Below are positions 28,121 to 36,200 of a stretch of 64,000 nucleotides of DNA, in pieces. Each line of letters starts with the position of its first letter. The stretch's first letter is position 1. The stretch lies in the NCBI RefSeq assembly GCF_051251565.1, contig NZ_JBPOFB010000003.1, forward strand, positions 124,001-188,000, given 5' to 3'. This DNA comes from Marivita sp051251565 (GTDB lineage: Bacteria; Pseudomonadota; Alphaproteobacteria; Rhodobacterales; Rhodobacteraceae). Below the pieces are notes generated by a model. It was not told the origin of the DNA. It was given only the letters and a program-made list of their open reading frames with translations, and did not search any database. Position numbers and translations under genes: made by a program.

Positions 28121-28539
28121 CATCGTCAGAAGGGCTGAACAAAGCGCTTGGCGTGCTTGATGCCCGTGTGCAGGCGCTTGAGACGATGTTGGCACGAGAA
28201 ATGAAGATCAAGGACGAGCTGCGATCACGGCAGGTCGCAATCCTAGATCAGGAAAATGCGCTGGCGGCGACATTGCAAGAAAACGCAGCCATAGACCCGA
28301 CGTCGTTCCGGTTTCTTGAGTTGCGGTTGCGCAAATTATCGAACGATCAGCGGCGCCTGCAACCTGTTCTGGCCAAATCCGCGATGCAGCGCCACTCCGT
28401 ACAGGCGGCGTTGAAAACGCTCATGCGGCAACGATTGGGGCTTGCCTTGCAGATCGAAAAGCAAAACGCGCAAGACCCGGTTTTTCAAACCGAAGAAGAG
28501 CGCGCCCATGTGGTGTTCGAGATGCAAAAGCGGCGATGA
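28117..28539 (+). CDS. Small coiled-coil protein, last gene of the flhA operon
   Basis: Protein of 140 residues that I do not recognise at family level. It is charged and almost entirely helical, with heptad-like Leu/Ala spacing (LNKALGVLDARVQALETMLAREMKIKDELRSRQ) and no signal peptide or membrane helix. ATGA overlap with flhB implies co-translation and therefore a flagellar export role. Size and helicity resemble export chaperones such as FliJ, but no diagnostic motif was seen. It converges with fliL, 21 bp away. Confidence 0.75.
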   Translation: MTSSEGLNKALGVLDARVQALETMLAREMKIKDELRSRQVAILDQENALAATLQENAAIDPTSFRFLELRLRKLSNDQRRLQPVLAKSAMQRHSVQAALKTLMRQRLGLALQIEKQNAQDPVFQTEEERAHVVFEMQKRR

Positions 28540-28560
28540 CGCCGCATCCGTGTCCCTATT

Positions 28561-29070
28561 TTAAAACGCGTCCTGACGCGCCATGTCCGTGATCAACACG
28601 GTCACGGATTGTTCACTCAGCACCTCTTTTGACCGTTCGGTCAATGCAGTTTTGACCAGTTCAAGCGTCTGTCGGGAAATCAATTCGTCCTCGAATCCAC
28701 CCATTGCCGCAAGGGTGAACAGTTCAGCAAGGAACGTGTCCCGCAGCTTTGGTTCCAACCTTCGTACCTGATCGCCGACCCCGGTTTCCACCTCAAGCGC
28801 GACGGTCAGGATCACCATTGCCCGCACCCGATTATCAAGGATCACAGGCACAACAAACTGGTTGGGCAGTTTGACGATCTCGGTATTGCCTGGCTCGGCG
28901 TCACCTGTACTCTCACCGACAGCCGCACTGTCGCCGTCCGCGGCTGTGTCTGTCGTTGCGTTTGTATCCTCTCCCGCCGGGGCCAGCACGATGGCCGCCG
29001 CCCCTCCCCCCGCGAGACCAAGGATCAATGCAAACAGAGGAAGCAATTTTTTGAACATAGCGACACCCAT
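28561..29070 (-). CDS. fliL: Flagellar basal-body-associated protein FliL
   Basis: Single-span membrane protein of 169 residues that supports stator function around the motor. The helix LLPLFALILGLAGGGAAAIVLA is followed by an acidic linker (ATTDTAADGDSAAVGESTGD) and a FliL domain with VALEVETGVGDQVRRLEPKLRDTFLAELF. The ATG at 29070 overlaps the flgH stop by one base; MFKKLLP at 29058 is an alternative start. It is the last gene of the flgB operon. Confidence 0.9.
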   Translation of the reverse strand: MGVAMFKKLLPLFALILGLAGGGAAAIVLAPAGEDTNATTDTAADGDSAAVGESTGDAEPGNTEIVKLPNQFVVPVILDNRVRAMVILTVALEVETGVGDQVRRLEPKLRDTFLAELFTLAAMGGFEDELISRQTLELVKTALTERSKEVLSEQSVTVLITDMARQDAF

Positions 29071-29801
29071 CAAAAAGGCAGAACCGCATCCAGCACTTGC
29101 TGCCCAATCCGCGGTTGCTGCACATCGCTGATCTGGCCGCGACCGCCATAGGAAATGCGCGCTGACGCCATTTTGTCATAGGTGATTTCATTCTGCCGCG
29201 TGATATCCGCACGGCGGACAAATCCCGACACAAAAAGCTCTCGCAGTTCGAAATTGACCCGGACTTCCTGCGTTCCTTCGATACGCAAAACGCCGTTGGG
29301 CAAAACATCCACCACAGTGGCAGCGATCCGCAACGTCAGCTTTTCGTTGCGACGGACAGAGCCATTGCCCTGACTTTGGCTATTTGAATCAATCTCAACC
29401 GCTGCCTCAAGGCTTGCTCCATCGGGCAGGTCCTGATTGCGACGCTGGGGAAAACCCAGGAGTTGTGGCATACCAAGGCTTTCCTGTGATGACCGCCCAC
29501 GGGACGTCGTGTTCGAAATCTCGGCCTGATCGTCGATTTCGATCATCACGGTCAGGATATCCCCAGTGGTAAACGCACGCCGGTCGCCGAATAGGGAGGT
29601 CTGATCACCGCTCCAAAGCGACGCTTGCCGATACGCTGACGTATCCGCTGTTGTCGCGGGCAGGCCGGAATAGACCATCGCCTGACGTTCCACACTTTGG
29701 GTTTGCGGCGACAGGGTTGGCGGTTTTCCGATATGATCCAGCCGTCCGCAATTCATGAGAAAGGATGTAGCGACAAGGCCAATGAGCAATCTGGATGTCA
29801 T
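29070..29801 (-). CDS. flgH: Flagellar L-ring protein FlgH
   Basis: Outer-membrane lipoprotein of 243 residues that forms the L-ring bushing. The signal peptide ends with a lipobox (TSFLMNC, Cys18). The body has SLWSGDQTSLFGDRRAFTTGDILTVMIEI, LTLRIAATVVDVLPNGVLRIEGTQEVRVNFE and the C-terminal ITYDKMASARISYGGRG. It follows flgA by one base. Confidence 0.95.
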   Translation of the reverse strand: MTSRLLIGLVATSFLMNCGRLDHIGKPPTLSPQTQSVERQAMVYSGLPATTADTSAYRQASLWSGDQTSLFGDRRAFTTGDILTVMIEIDDQAEISNTTSRGRSSQESLGMPQLLGFPQRRNQDLPDGASLEAAVEIDSNSQSQGNGSVRRNEKLTLRIAATVVDVLPNGVLRIEGTQEVRVNFELRELFVSGFVRRADITRQNEITYDKMASARISYGGRGQISDVQQPRIGQQVLDAVLPF

Positions 29802-29802
29802 C

Positions 29803-30222
29803 TCAGGGAAGCACCTTCAAACGACCGTCTTCCATGACCTGTGCCCGTATCGTCGTCCGCGACATAAGGTTCATGGCCCGGATAATGTCGCCAACTGATC
29901 CGCGTTCCAAAGCACGGGCTTCGGTTTCTATGGTCAAACCCTTCACGCTGAACGTGGCCGCAACGATCTGGTTGCGTTCGATCAATGCCGCCAAGGCGAT
30001 ATCAGAGTGCAAAACGGGACGCCCGGCATAGATGGCGCGTTTAACCTCGGTTCCGATCACTGCATCAAGGGACTGGGCAGCTCCCGGAGTATCGACATCT
30101 TTAAGATGCACCGATTGTTCCGTAATCACGTCTCGTGGCCGCATAGTTTTCGATGCAAAAACCGTATCCGACAGAGCGGGGGTTGCCGCCAAAAGGCAGG
30201 CAAGAAACGACAAAACCCGCAT
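29803..30222 (-). CDS. flgA: Flagella basal-body P-ring formation protein FlgA
   Basis: Periplasmic chaperone for P-ring assembly, 139 residues; this is the short alphaproteobacterial form without the long N-terminal part of enteric FlgA. It has a signal peptide (VLSFLACLLAATPALS) and an SAF-type domain with GTEVKRAIYAGRPVLHSDIALAALIERNQIVAATFSVKGL. The start overlaps the flgG stop by one base. Its client FlgI is not encoded in the window. Confidence 0.9.
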   Translation of the reverse strand: MRVLSFLACLLAATPALSDTVFASKTMRPRDVITEQSVHLKDVDTPGAAQSLDAVIGTEVKRAIYAGRPVLHSDIALAALIERNQIVAATFSVKGLTIETEARALERGSVGDIIRAMNLMSRTTIRAQVMEDGRLKVLP

Positions 30223-31007
30223 CAGCGCACCTGCGTCGTGGCACCAAGCATCTGGTCCACCGCCGATATCACCTTGGCATTCAGCTCATAGCCGCGTTGC
30301 GCTTCGATCAGTTCGGTCAGCTCGCGCACGGGATCAACGGAACTGTCCTCAAGATAGCCTTGCCGCAAAGTTCCCAAACCGTCTTCGCCGGGTGTCGCCA
30401 CCAAAGGGCCACCGGACGCTTCTGTTTCACCAAAAAGATTCCCACCAAGCGCTTCGAGCCCCTTGGCATTGGCAAAGCCAACAAGGTTCAGCTGGCCCAA
30501 AAGCTGCGGTTCCGCCGTTTCCGCGAAATAGGCGTAGACCTCGCCTTGGGGATTGATCGAAATGCTGCGCGCATCTTGCGGAATGACAATCTCTGGCGCG
30601 ACCGGGAAACCTTCGGACGTTACGATCAGCCCTTCGGCGTTGCGCTTTAACGATCCGTCGCGCGTATAGGCCGCTTGGCCGGATGGCATCGCCACTTCGA
30701 GATAACCATTGCCATCAATCGCAAGATCGAGGTCCGAATTGGTCTGGCTTAAAGACCCTTGCGCCAGATGAACCGACACAGCGGCGGGGCGAACGCCAAG
30801 CCCGACTTGAACGCCCGTTGGCAAAACCGTGCCATCCGCGGCATTCACCGTGCCCGCGCGGGCAATTTGTTGATAATGCAGATCCGCGAACTCTGCACGA
30901 CGGGCGTTGTAGCCGGTGGTGTTCATGTTCGACAGGTTGTTTGAAATGATCTCGACCCGCATTTGCTGGGCAGTCATCCCGGTTGCCGCAATTTTGAGTG
31001 CGCGCAT
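30222..31007 (-). CDS. flgG: Flagellar distal rod protein FlgG
   Basis: Axial protein of 261 residues forming the distal rod. The N-terminal helix MRALKIAATGMTAQQMRVEIISNNLSNMNTTGYNARRAEF and the C-terminal VDPVRELTELIEAQRGYELNAKVISAVDQML are classic axial-family motifs. Length matches FlgG. AAGGAAGCGAC precedes the ATG. Confidence 0.96.
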   Translation of the reverse strand: MRALKIAATGMTAQQMRVEIISNNLSNMNTTGYNARRAEFADLHYQQIARAGTVNAADGTVLPTGVQVGLGVRPAAVSVHLAQGSLSQTNSDLDLAIDGNGYLEVAMPSGQAAYTRDGSLKRNAEGLIVTSEGFPVAPEIVIPQDARSISINPQGEVYAYFAETAEPQLLGQLNLVGFANAKGLEALGGNLFGETEASGGPLVATPGEDGLGTLRQGYLEDSSVDPVRELTELIEAQRGYELNAKVISAVDQMLGATTQVR

Positions 31008-31017
31008 GTCGCTTCCT

Positions 31018-31731
31018 TTACTTAATCAATGTTTGAAGGGCAGATTTCGCGCGTTCATGATCCATATCGAGCAGCGTTTGCCCCAATTCATAGGCGCGCT
31101 GCACTTCGATCATCCGCGTGAGCTGAGAAATCGCATCAACGTTGGACCCTTCAAGATGCCCTTGAAGAACCAAACCGTCCGTGGACGGAGCCAGGGCGGC
31201 ATCTGTTCGGAACAGAACGCCGGATTCGCGGGCAAGGTCGGCCCCTGGTTCCGGCTCGACCACGCCGATCTGCCCAAGCAAGCGGTCACCAAGACTGACG
31301 GTGCCGTCTGCCGCAACTTTGACATCCGCCTCTCCCGGCGGGACGTTGATTGGGGCCCCCCCGATATCGAGAACCCGGTGCCCGTCCGTCGAAACGATGT
31401 CGCCCAATGAATCCACGTTAAACGCACCGGCGCGCGTCAGCCGCAGGCCATTCGGCGTATCGAGCTGAAAATAGCCAGTGCCTTCAATCGCCAAATCCAA
31501 AGCATTGCCTGTCTGCGTCAGAATACCCTGAGACGCCGAGGTTTTCCTGACACGCGCCGCCGCCATGGAAAGACTGTCACCGCCATCAACCGCTTGCACA
31601 AATTCAGAAAACACCAAACCCTGTTGGCGATAGCCCGTGGTCGCTGCGTTGGCGATGTTATGCGCGATGATCTCCATTTCGCGCATCAGTCCGGATTGGC
31701 GGGTCAGGGTCACATATCCTGCACTTTCCAT
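31018..31731 (-). CDS. flgF: Flagellar proximal rod protein FlgF
   Basis: Axial rod protein of 237 residues. It starts MESAGYVTLTRQSGLMREMEIIAHNIANAATTGYRQQG and ends in VDAISQLTRMIEVQRAYELGQTLLDMDHERAKSAL. GGAGG at the end of fliQ serves as its ribosome site, and the start is one base after the fliQ stop. It assembles between FlgB/FlgC and FlgG. Confidence 0.94.
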   Translation of the reverse strand: MESAGYVTLTRQSGLMREMEIIAHNIANAATTGYRQQGLVFSEFVQAVDGGDSLSMAAARVRKTSASQGILTQTGNALDLAIEGTGYFQLDTPNGLRLTRAGAFNVDSLGDIVSTDGHRVLDIGGAPINVPPGEADVKVAADGTVSLGDRLLGQIGVVEPEPGADLARESGVLFRTDAALAPSTDGLVLQGHLEGSNVDAISQLTRMIEVQRAYELGQTLLDMDHERAKSALQTLIK

Positions 31732-31732
31732 T

Positions 31733-32002
31733 TCAGCCTCCTGCAATGGATGGAAGAATGATGGTTTGAAAGAAATCGATCAGGCTTTGCGTCATGAAGT
31801 TCATCGAAGTCCAAAAGACGCCAATGATTGCCACCAGTTTCGGCACAAAGGTCAGCGTCATCTCTTGGATAGAGGTCAGGGCCTGAAACAGGCCAATCGA
31901 CACCCCGGCCACCAGCGCCGCCACAAGAACAGGCGCTGAAATCAGCACGGCAATCCGCAACGCCTCGCGCAGCACGTCATAGACATAACCTTCGCTCAGC
32001 AC
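31733..32002 (-). CDS. fliQ: Flagellar biosynthetic protein FliQ
   Basis: Two-helix export-gate subunit of 89 residues, the standard length. The start is GTG (32002-32000) giving MLSEGYVYDVLREALRIAVL; upstream in-frame ATGs fall inside fliE. The two helices and connecting loop (FQALTSIQEMTLTFVPKLVAII) match the family. It is four bases after the fliE stop and works with FliP and FliR. Confidence 0.93.
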   Translation of the reverse strand: MLSEGYVYDVLREALRIAVLISAPVLVAALVAGVSIGLFQALTSIQEMTLTFVPKLVAIIGVFWTSMNFMTQSLIDFFQTIILPSIAGG

Positions 32003-32006
32003 GGGA

Positions 32007-32294
32007 TCAGACCGGCATGCGCAGGATTTCCTGATACGCCTCAACCACGCGGTTGCGCACCGTGACCGCGGTTTCCACCGCCAACTGCGACTGAGACAGC
32101 GCTTCGACCAACGCATGCGGATCGGCATCGCCGTACATGGATCCCATCGCAGTGCTTTCCGTTTTGGACAGCGTTTGCGCAAAATCTTCGGTGATCTTGG
32201 CAAAGCTCTGGGCAATCGCCGCCCTCGGATCAGGGTCCGTTGCAGGTTTCAGGGCAGCGTATTGCTGAGAGGCGAAAAGGGATTTGACGTCCAT
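32007..32294 (-). CDS. fliE: Flagellar hook-basal body complex protein FliE
   Basis: Small protein of 95 residues that joins the MS ring and export gate to the rod. The C-terminal half has DPHALVEALSQSQLAVETAVTVRNRVVEAYQEILRMPV, the FliE signature. It lies between flgC and fliQ. Confidence 0.93.
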   Translation of the reverse strand: MDVKSLFASQQYAALKPATDPDPRAAIAQSFAKITEDFAQTLSKTESTAMGSMYGDADPHALVEALSQSQLAVETAVTVRNRVVEAYQEILRMPV

Positions 32295-32318
32295 TGTGTT
32301 TCTCCATTCTGGAAAAGG

Positions 32319-32708
32319 TTACTTACGAAGCAGGTCCATGAGACCCGATGACATTTGACGCGCTTGATCGAACATCTTGAGGTTCGCCTCATAGCTGCGC
32401 TGCGCCTCGCGCGCGTCCGCGATTTCGAGGATCAGATCGACATTGGACCCGGCATAGTGACCGCTCGCGTCGGCCATCGGATGGCCAGGATCGTAGATTT
32501 GTTCACCCGCACGACGGTCGAGCGCCACTCTCTCAAGCGCGACTTTCGCCACACCAGATGTTTCGACTTCGGACGAAAACGCCACGGTCTTGCGCCGATA
32601 ACCGGGGGTATCGGTGTTCGCCACGTTTTCGGCGACGATGCGCAGGCGGTGTGCCTGCACCTTGAGCCCGCTTGCCGAGACCCCGATTGAATTGGAAAAG
32701 GCTGACAT
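32319..32708 (-). CDS. flgC: Flagellar proximal rod protein FlgC
   Basis: Rod protein of 129 residues with the axial N-terminus IGVSASGLKVQAHRLRIVAENVANTDTPGYRRKTV and the C-terminus NVDLILEIADAREAQRSYEANLKMFDQARQM. TAGGAGCGACAGA precedes the ATG. It is ten bases after flgB. Confidence 0.95.
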   Translation of the reverse strand: MSAFSNSIGVSASGLKVQAHRLRIVAENVANTDTPGYRRKTVAFSSEVETSGVAKVALERVALDRRAGEQIYDPGHPMADASGHYAGSNVDLILEIADAREAQRSYEANLKMFDQARQMSSGLMDLLRK

Positions 32709-32718
32709 TCTGTCGCTC

Positions 32719-33102
32719 CTATTGTTTGCTCAATGCGCTGCGCAGCATACCAAGCGACGCACGGTACACGGCAAGGGCGCGGTCATGCTGTCGCTTGGCA
32801 TCCACGGAGTTCAGGATTTCATCATCAAGAACCACGCTGTTACCATTCGGGTCACTGTTGGTCTGCGCCGAGATCGCGGCGCTGCTTAGGTCGCCGGTTG
32901 GTGCCAAATGCCCCGGCCGCGTCGCCCGAAGGGCGAAACCGTCGGACGTGGGTGGAACCATATCCGCAAACGGCTTGACCGATTGCGCGCGATATCCCGG
33001 CGTGTCAGCATTTGCGACGTTCTGCGCCGTCAATGCCTGCTTCAGGCCAGCATGTTGCGCCATCGACAGCGCGGTTTTGAACAGATCCAAATTCTGGAAC
33101 AT
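32719..33102 (-). CDS. flgB: Flagellar proximal rod protein FlgB
   Basis: First gene of the rod operon, 127 residues. It has FKTALSMAQHAGLKQALTAQNVANADTPGYRAQ at the N-terminus and AVYRASLGMLRSALSKQ at the end. The promoter region is shared with divergent fliI and contains a CtrA-like box. Confidence 0.94.
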   Translation of the reverse strand: MFQNLDLFKTALSMAQHAGLKQALTAQNVANADTPGYRAQSVKPFADMVPPTSDGFALRATRPGHLAPTGDLSSAAISAQTNSDPNGNSVVLDDEILNSVDAKRQHDRALAVYRASLGMLRSALSKQ

Positions 33103-33126
33103 GACAGGGCTTCTCCCTCGTGTGGT

Positions 33127-33141
33127 TCAACGAAGGCTTAA
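33127..33141. promoter_or_regulatory. CtrA-like box between divergent flgB and fliI
   Basis: TCAA-CGAAGGC-TTAA matches TTAA-N7-TTAA at 7 of 8 positions with exact spacing and is symmetric, so it can serve both operons. It is 25 bp from the flgB start and 48 bp from the fliI start. Confidence 0.55.
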
Positions 33142-33188
33142 CCCTGATTCCTTTAGAAAGGGTTTTCAGAAGCTGAAAGGAGTGACCG

Positions 33189-34523
33189 ATGCAAAACGCT
33201 GCGCTGATACACCTGAAAACCAAGGTTGCGGATATCGCACAAACCAGAACCGTTGGACGCGTGATTGCGGCGGACGGTCACACACTTCGGATTTCCGGGC
33301 TAGAAGACGAGGTGTGTCTGGGGGACCGGCTGCGCCTCATCCGCCGCGATGGCACTTTCCTGATGGGGGACGTGTTGTGCCTCGGCCAAGATGGCGTGAC
33401 CATGTTGCCTGATGATCCGCCGCTTCAGGTCGCGCTGGCGGATCGTGTTGTATCCTGTGGACGCGCGCAAATTTGCCCTGATTCTAGTTGGTTGGGCCGT
33501 GTGATCGACCCATTTGGAAACCCTCTGGATGGGCGGCCACTGCAAAAAGGCGGGCTATCCGTCGATATCCAAAACGCTCCTCCGGCAGCGGTGTCACGCA
33601 AAGCGATGGGCCCACGTTTGGACACAGGGTTTCATTTGTTCAACACGATGCTGCCAATTGTTCGCGGTCAACGCGTTGGGATTTTCGCGGGATCCGGCGT
33701 TGGGAAATCCCACCTTCTGGCCGACTTGGTCAGGATGATGGATGCGGACGTGGTCGTCATGGCACTTGTTGGGGAGCGCGGACGGGAAATAAACGATTTT
33801 ACACAAAACGTTCTTGGCGAGGCGGGCATGAAACGCACCGTTGTTGTCGCCGCCAGCGCAGATGCCGGACCAACAGCACGCATGCGTTGCCCGATGACCG
33901 CGATGCGCATTGCCGAAGTGTTCCGGGATACGGGCAAGCATGTTCTTTTATTTGTCGATTCCATCACGCGATTCGCCGAAGCCCACCGTGAAGTTGCCGT
34001 GTCAGCGGGGGAATTTCCCAGTTTGCGGAGTTTTCCACCCTCGACCCCCATGCAGATCACAAAACTGGCAGAACGCGCCGGACCCGGACCCAGAGACGCA
34101 GGCGATATCACAGCCGTTTTCAGCGTTCTGGTCGCCGCATCCGACATGAACGAACCGGTTGCGGACATGTTGCGCGGCGTTCTTGACGGCCATTTCGTTC
34201 TCTCCAGAAAGCTCGCCGACCAAGGGCAGTTTCCGGCCGTCGAAGTGCTACAATCTGTTTCACGGTCGTTGCCGGACGCGGCAAATACTGTCGAAAACAC
34301 CCTGATCCGAAAGGCCCGCCGCCTTATCGCAACCTACAACGACTCGTCCGCCATGGTTCAGGCCGGGCTCTATGCAGAAGGTTCAGACCCCGATCTCGAT
34401 CAGGCAATCCTATTTCACAACTTGTTTTCAGAATTTTGCACCAGCACAACATCTGACGGGATCGGCGCAAGTTTTGAGAAATTGCGGTTCTGCTTGCGGC
34501 GCAGCGGCGCACTCAAGGACTAG
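33189..34523 (+). CDS. fliI: Flagellum-specific ATP synthase FliI
   Basis: Export ATPase of 444 residues related to F1-beta. Walker A is GIFAGSGVGKSHLLADLV, followed by ALVGERGREINDF and VLLFVDSITRFAEAHREVA. The start is preceded by AAGGAGTGACCG. It energises unfolding and delivery of flagellar substrates. Its partner fliH is not in the window. It is divergent from flgB. Confidence 0.96.
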   Translation: MQNAALIHLKTKVADIAQTRTVGRVIAADGHTLRISGLEDEVCLGDRLRLIRRDGTFLMGDVLCLGQDGVTMLPDDPPLQVALADRVVSCGRAQICPDSSWLGRVIDPFGNPLDGRPLQKGGLSVDIQNAPPAAVSRKAMGPRLDTGFHLFNTMLPIVRGQRVGIFAGSGVGKSHLLADLVRMMDADVVVMALVGERGREINDFTQNVLGEAGMKRTVVVAASADAGPTARMRCPMTAMRIAEVFRDTGKHVLLFVDSITRFAEAHREVAVSAGEFPSLRSFPPSTPMQITKLAERAGPGPRDAGDITAVFSVLVAASDMNEPVADMLRGVLDGHFVLSRKLADQGQFPAVEVLQSVSRSLPDAANTVENTLIRKARRLIATYNDSSAMVQAGLYAEGSDPDLDQAILFHNLFSEFCTSTTSDGIGASFEKLRFCLRRSGALKD

Positions 34524-34535
34524 ACGTTGGAGTCT

Positions 34536-34566
34536 GCTGAGATGAACTACGGTTGTTTATCTCAGC
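34536..34566. terminator. Weak bidirectional hairpin between fliI and DUF1217 gene
   Basis: GCTGAGAT (34536-34543) and ATCTCAGC (34559-34566) form an 8-bp stem with a 15-nt loop between two convergent genes. It is followed by only three T's on the plus strand. Confidence 0.35.
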
Positions 34567-35360
34567 TTTGGAATTGAACTTAACAAGATAAGCGCCGTCT
34601 GAAGGGAGCTGCTCTGATTGAGCGTTTCAGCCTGGCGCATGATCAAGAACCGCCGGGTCACCGCGTCCGCCATCGGATCACCCGCCAGTTCAGTAACTTC
34701 GTTGGTTCCAAAAACCAACGACGCCTTGTCCATCATGCGTTCGTGTTGAACATCAATATCAAGCTTTGAGAACTCGGTCGGAAGGCCAAGGGCCTTTTGC
34801 ATAACCTCCCTCAGTGGGGGTGTCGCAAGAATTTGGAACCAAGCCGTGGCATTGGACCCGGCAGTGCCTGCGACCTCTGTCAACGACCGTTTGAACCCAA
34901 GAGCAAGGCGCATGTCAGTATCAGATTTCCCGATCTCAATCTCAAATGATTGGGCAAGATAATTATCAACCGTGCGCTGTGCCAAACCAGCAATAGCCTT
35001 GTGTCCCGGCGGGGATTTCGAAAAATCGAAATCCTGTGCAAGCGCCCTGTACCGCCTGTCCGAAAGTTTGTTTGCAAGGGCTGATGGATCGCTCACGCCC
35101 TCTGACATAACCGTTTTTATGAAATGCCGACTTTCGATGTCATCAGACAACCCATAAGCACCAAGAACAAGACGTAGAAGCCGCCTGTCAGAGACAATGT
35201 CATCGGGTGTACTCAAATCAGCAAATCTACCTTTAAAGTACTGCGTGTCGGATTGCGTAACATAATTCGTGTTAAATGCAGCCTGTTGAGTGCCCAAAGT
35301 GGATTTGAGCAAAACCCATGCTGACAACCCATTACCCAATACAAACGGCTGAAAGCTCAT
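34557..35360 (-). CDS. DUF1217 family flagellar protein
   Basis: Protein of 267 residues, a DUF1217 member typical of alphaproteobacterial flagellar clusters; its exact role is not established. The start MSFQPFVLGNG is set by the ATGA overlap with flbT. It has LLKSTLGTQQAAFNTNYVTQSDTQYFKGRFADL, RLLRLVLGAYGL and the C-terminal RRFLIMRQAETLNQSSSLQTALILL. No signal peptide or membrane segment is obvious. It is the last gene of the flagellin-flaF-flbT series. Confidence 0.82.
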   Translation of the reverse strand: MSFQPFVLGNGLSAWVLLKSTLGTQQAAFNTNYVTQSDTQYFKGRFADLSTPDDIVSDRRLLRLVLGAYGLSDDIESRHFIKTVMSEGVSDPSALANKLSDRRYRALAQDFDFSKSPPGHKAIAGLAQRTVDNYLAQSFEIEIGKSDTDMRLALGFKRSLTEVAGTAGSNATAWFQILATPPLREVMQKALGLPTEFSKLDIDVQHERMMDKASLVFGTNEVTELAGDPMADAVTRRFLIMRQAETLNQSSSLQTALILLSSIPKLR

Positions 35361-35761
35361 TGGCATCGGCCCATCAGAAGATGCAGCTCTAGAGGCAACA
35401 ATTGCCTGAGCTGTTTCAAACAAGAGTAAGGATTTTCGTTGTCGTTTGCGTCTGCCGCGCGGGCCAATATTTCCGAACTATGTTCATCGCGCAAAATATC
35501 TGAGAGTGACTGAATCTGCCCGGCCAAACGTATCCGAATCGCGGCTGAATCCACCTCACCACTCAGCAAAAGTTGTGCAAGATAGCAAGCGCGTCGAACC
35601 GGCGTGTTCGCGTCATCAGGATGTACGGCATCCTTTAGCCGCAGGATGTTTGCCCCCGAGCTGAGAACAGTTATTCTCGAACGACGGTCACCATTTTCAA
35701 TGACTGCGCCGTTGATGAGGACACGCTCCTTGGGCCCAAGTTTAAGAACCAGACCACTCAT
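35357..35761 (-). CDS. flbT: Flagellin biosynthesis repressor FlbT
   Basis: RNA-level regulator of 134 residues. In Caulobacter FlbT binds the flagellin mRNA leader and lowers its stability until the hook is complete. It starts MSGLVLKLGPKERVLINGAVIENGDRRSRITVLS and includes RACYLAQLLLSGEVDSA. Its start overlaps the flaF stop and its stop overlaps the DUF1217 start, so the three are co-translated. Confidence 0.93.
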   Translation of the reverse strand: MSGLVLKLGPKERVLINGAVIENGDRRSRITVLSSGANILRLKDAVHPDDANTPVRRACYLAQLLLSGEVDSAAIRIRLAGQIQSLSDILRDEHSSEILARAADANDNENPYSCLKQLRQLLPLELHLLMGRCQ

Positions 35762-36132
35762 GACTCACCTGTTCTTGTTCCTAAGCCCCGTAGGATGGAA
35801 AGATTGATATCAAGCAGAGGCGCAATATCCAAATCTTCCTTGAGGACATTTCTGGAATATTCTTGAACGAATTCGCCAAGATAAAATAGCTTTGCACGCA
35901 AATCCGCAGGTAACGCGTTTTGGGAATTTGCGACATCCGCAGCCAAGGTTATCCATAGTTTGCGGTTGATCTGCACCGCTTCGGCAAAGGCGGGAAAATC
36001 ATCTTTTCGCTTTTGCCTTGCGGATTTCAATCGCCGCGTAGCTTCCAAAATAATCTCGATTTCCGCATCCTTTGTGGATTTTATTGAAGAGGACGTTGCG
36101 TAGGCTTGGTACGCTTGGGTATGTGCATTCAC
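35758..36132 (-). CDS. flaF: Flagellar biosynthesis regulator FlaF
   Basis: Protein of 124 residues that acts with FlbT to balance flagellin synthesis. It has MNAHTQAYQAYATSS, EIILEATRRLKSARQ and AVQINRKLWITLAADVANSQNALPADLRAKLFYLGEFVQEYSRNV, all family hallmarks. It lies 68 bp after the flagellin gene, with a hairpin between. Confidence 0.93.
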   Translation of the reverse strand: MNAHTQAYQAYATSSSIKSTKDAEIEIILEATRRLKSARQKRKDDFPAFAEAVQINRKLWITLAADVANSQNALPADLRAKLFYLGEFVQEYSRNVLKEDLDIAPLLDINLSILRGLGTRTGES

Positions 36133-36171
36133 AGCTATGACCTATGCCCTATCGTTGAAATAAAGTTGGTG

Positions 36172-36191
36172 TGGGCCGCCGGAGCGGCCCA
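36172..36191 (-). promoter_or_regulatory. Hairpin between flagellin gene and flaF
   Basis: TGGGCCGC (36172-36179) and GCGGCCCA (36184-36191) form a perfect 8-bp stem with a 4-nt loop, ten bases after the flagellin stop. No T-run follows in the flagellin direction, so partial termination or 3'-end protection of the flagellin message is more likely than full termination. Confidence 0.55.
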
Positions 36192-36200
36192 AAATCAGGT

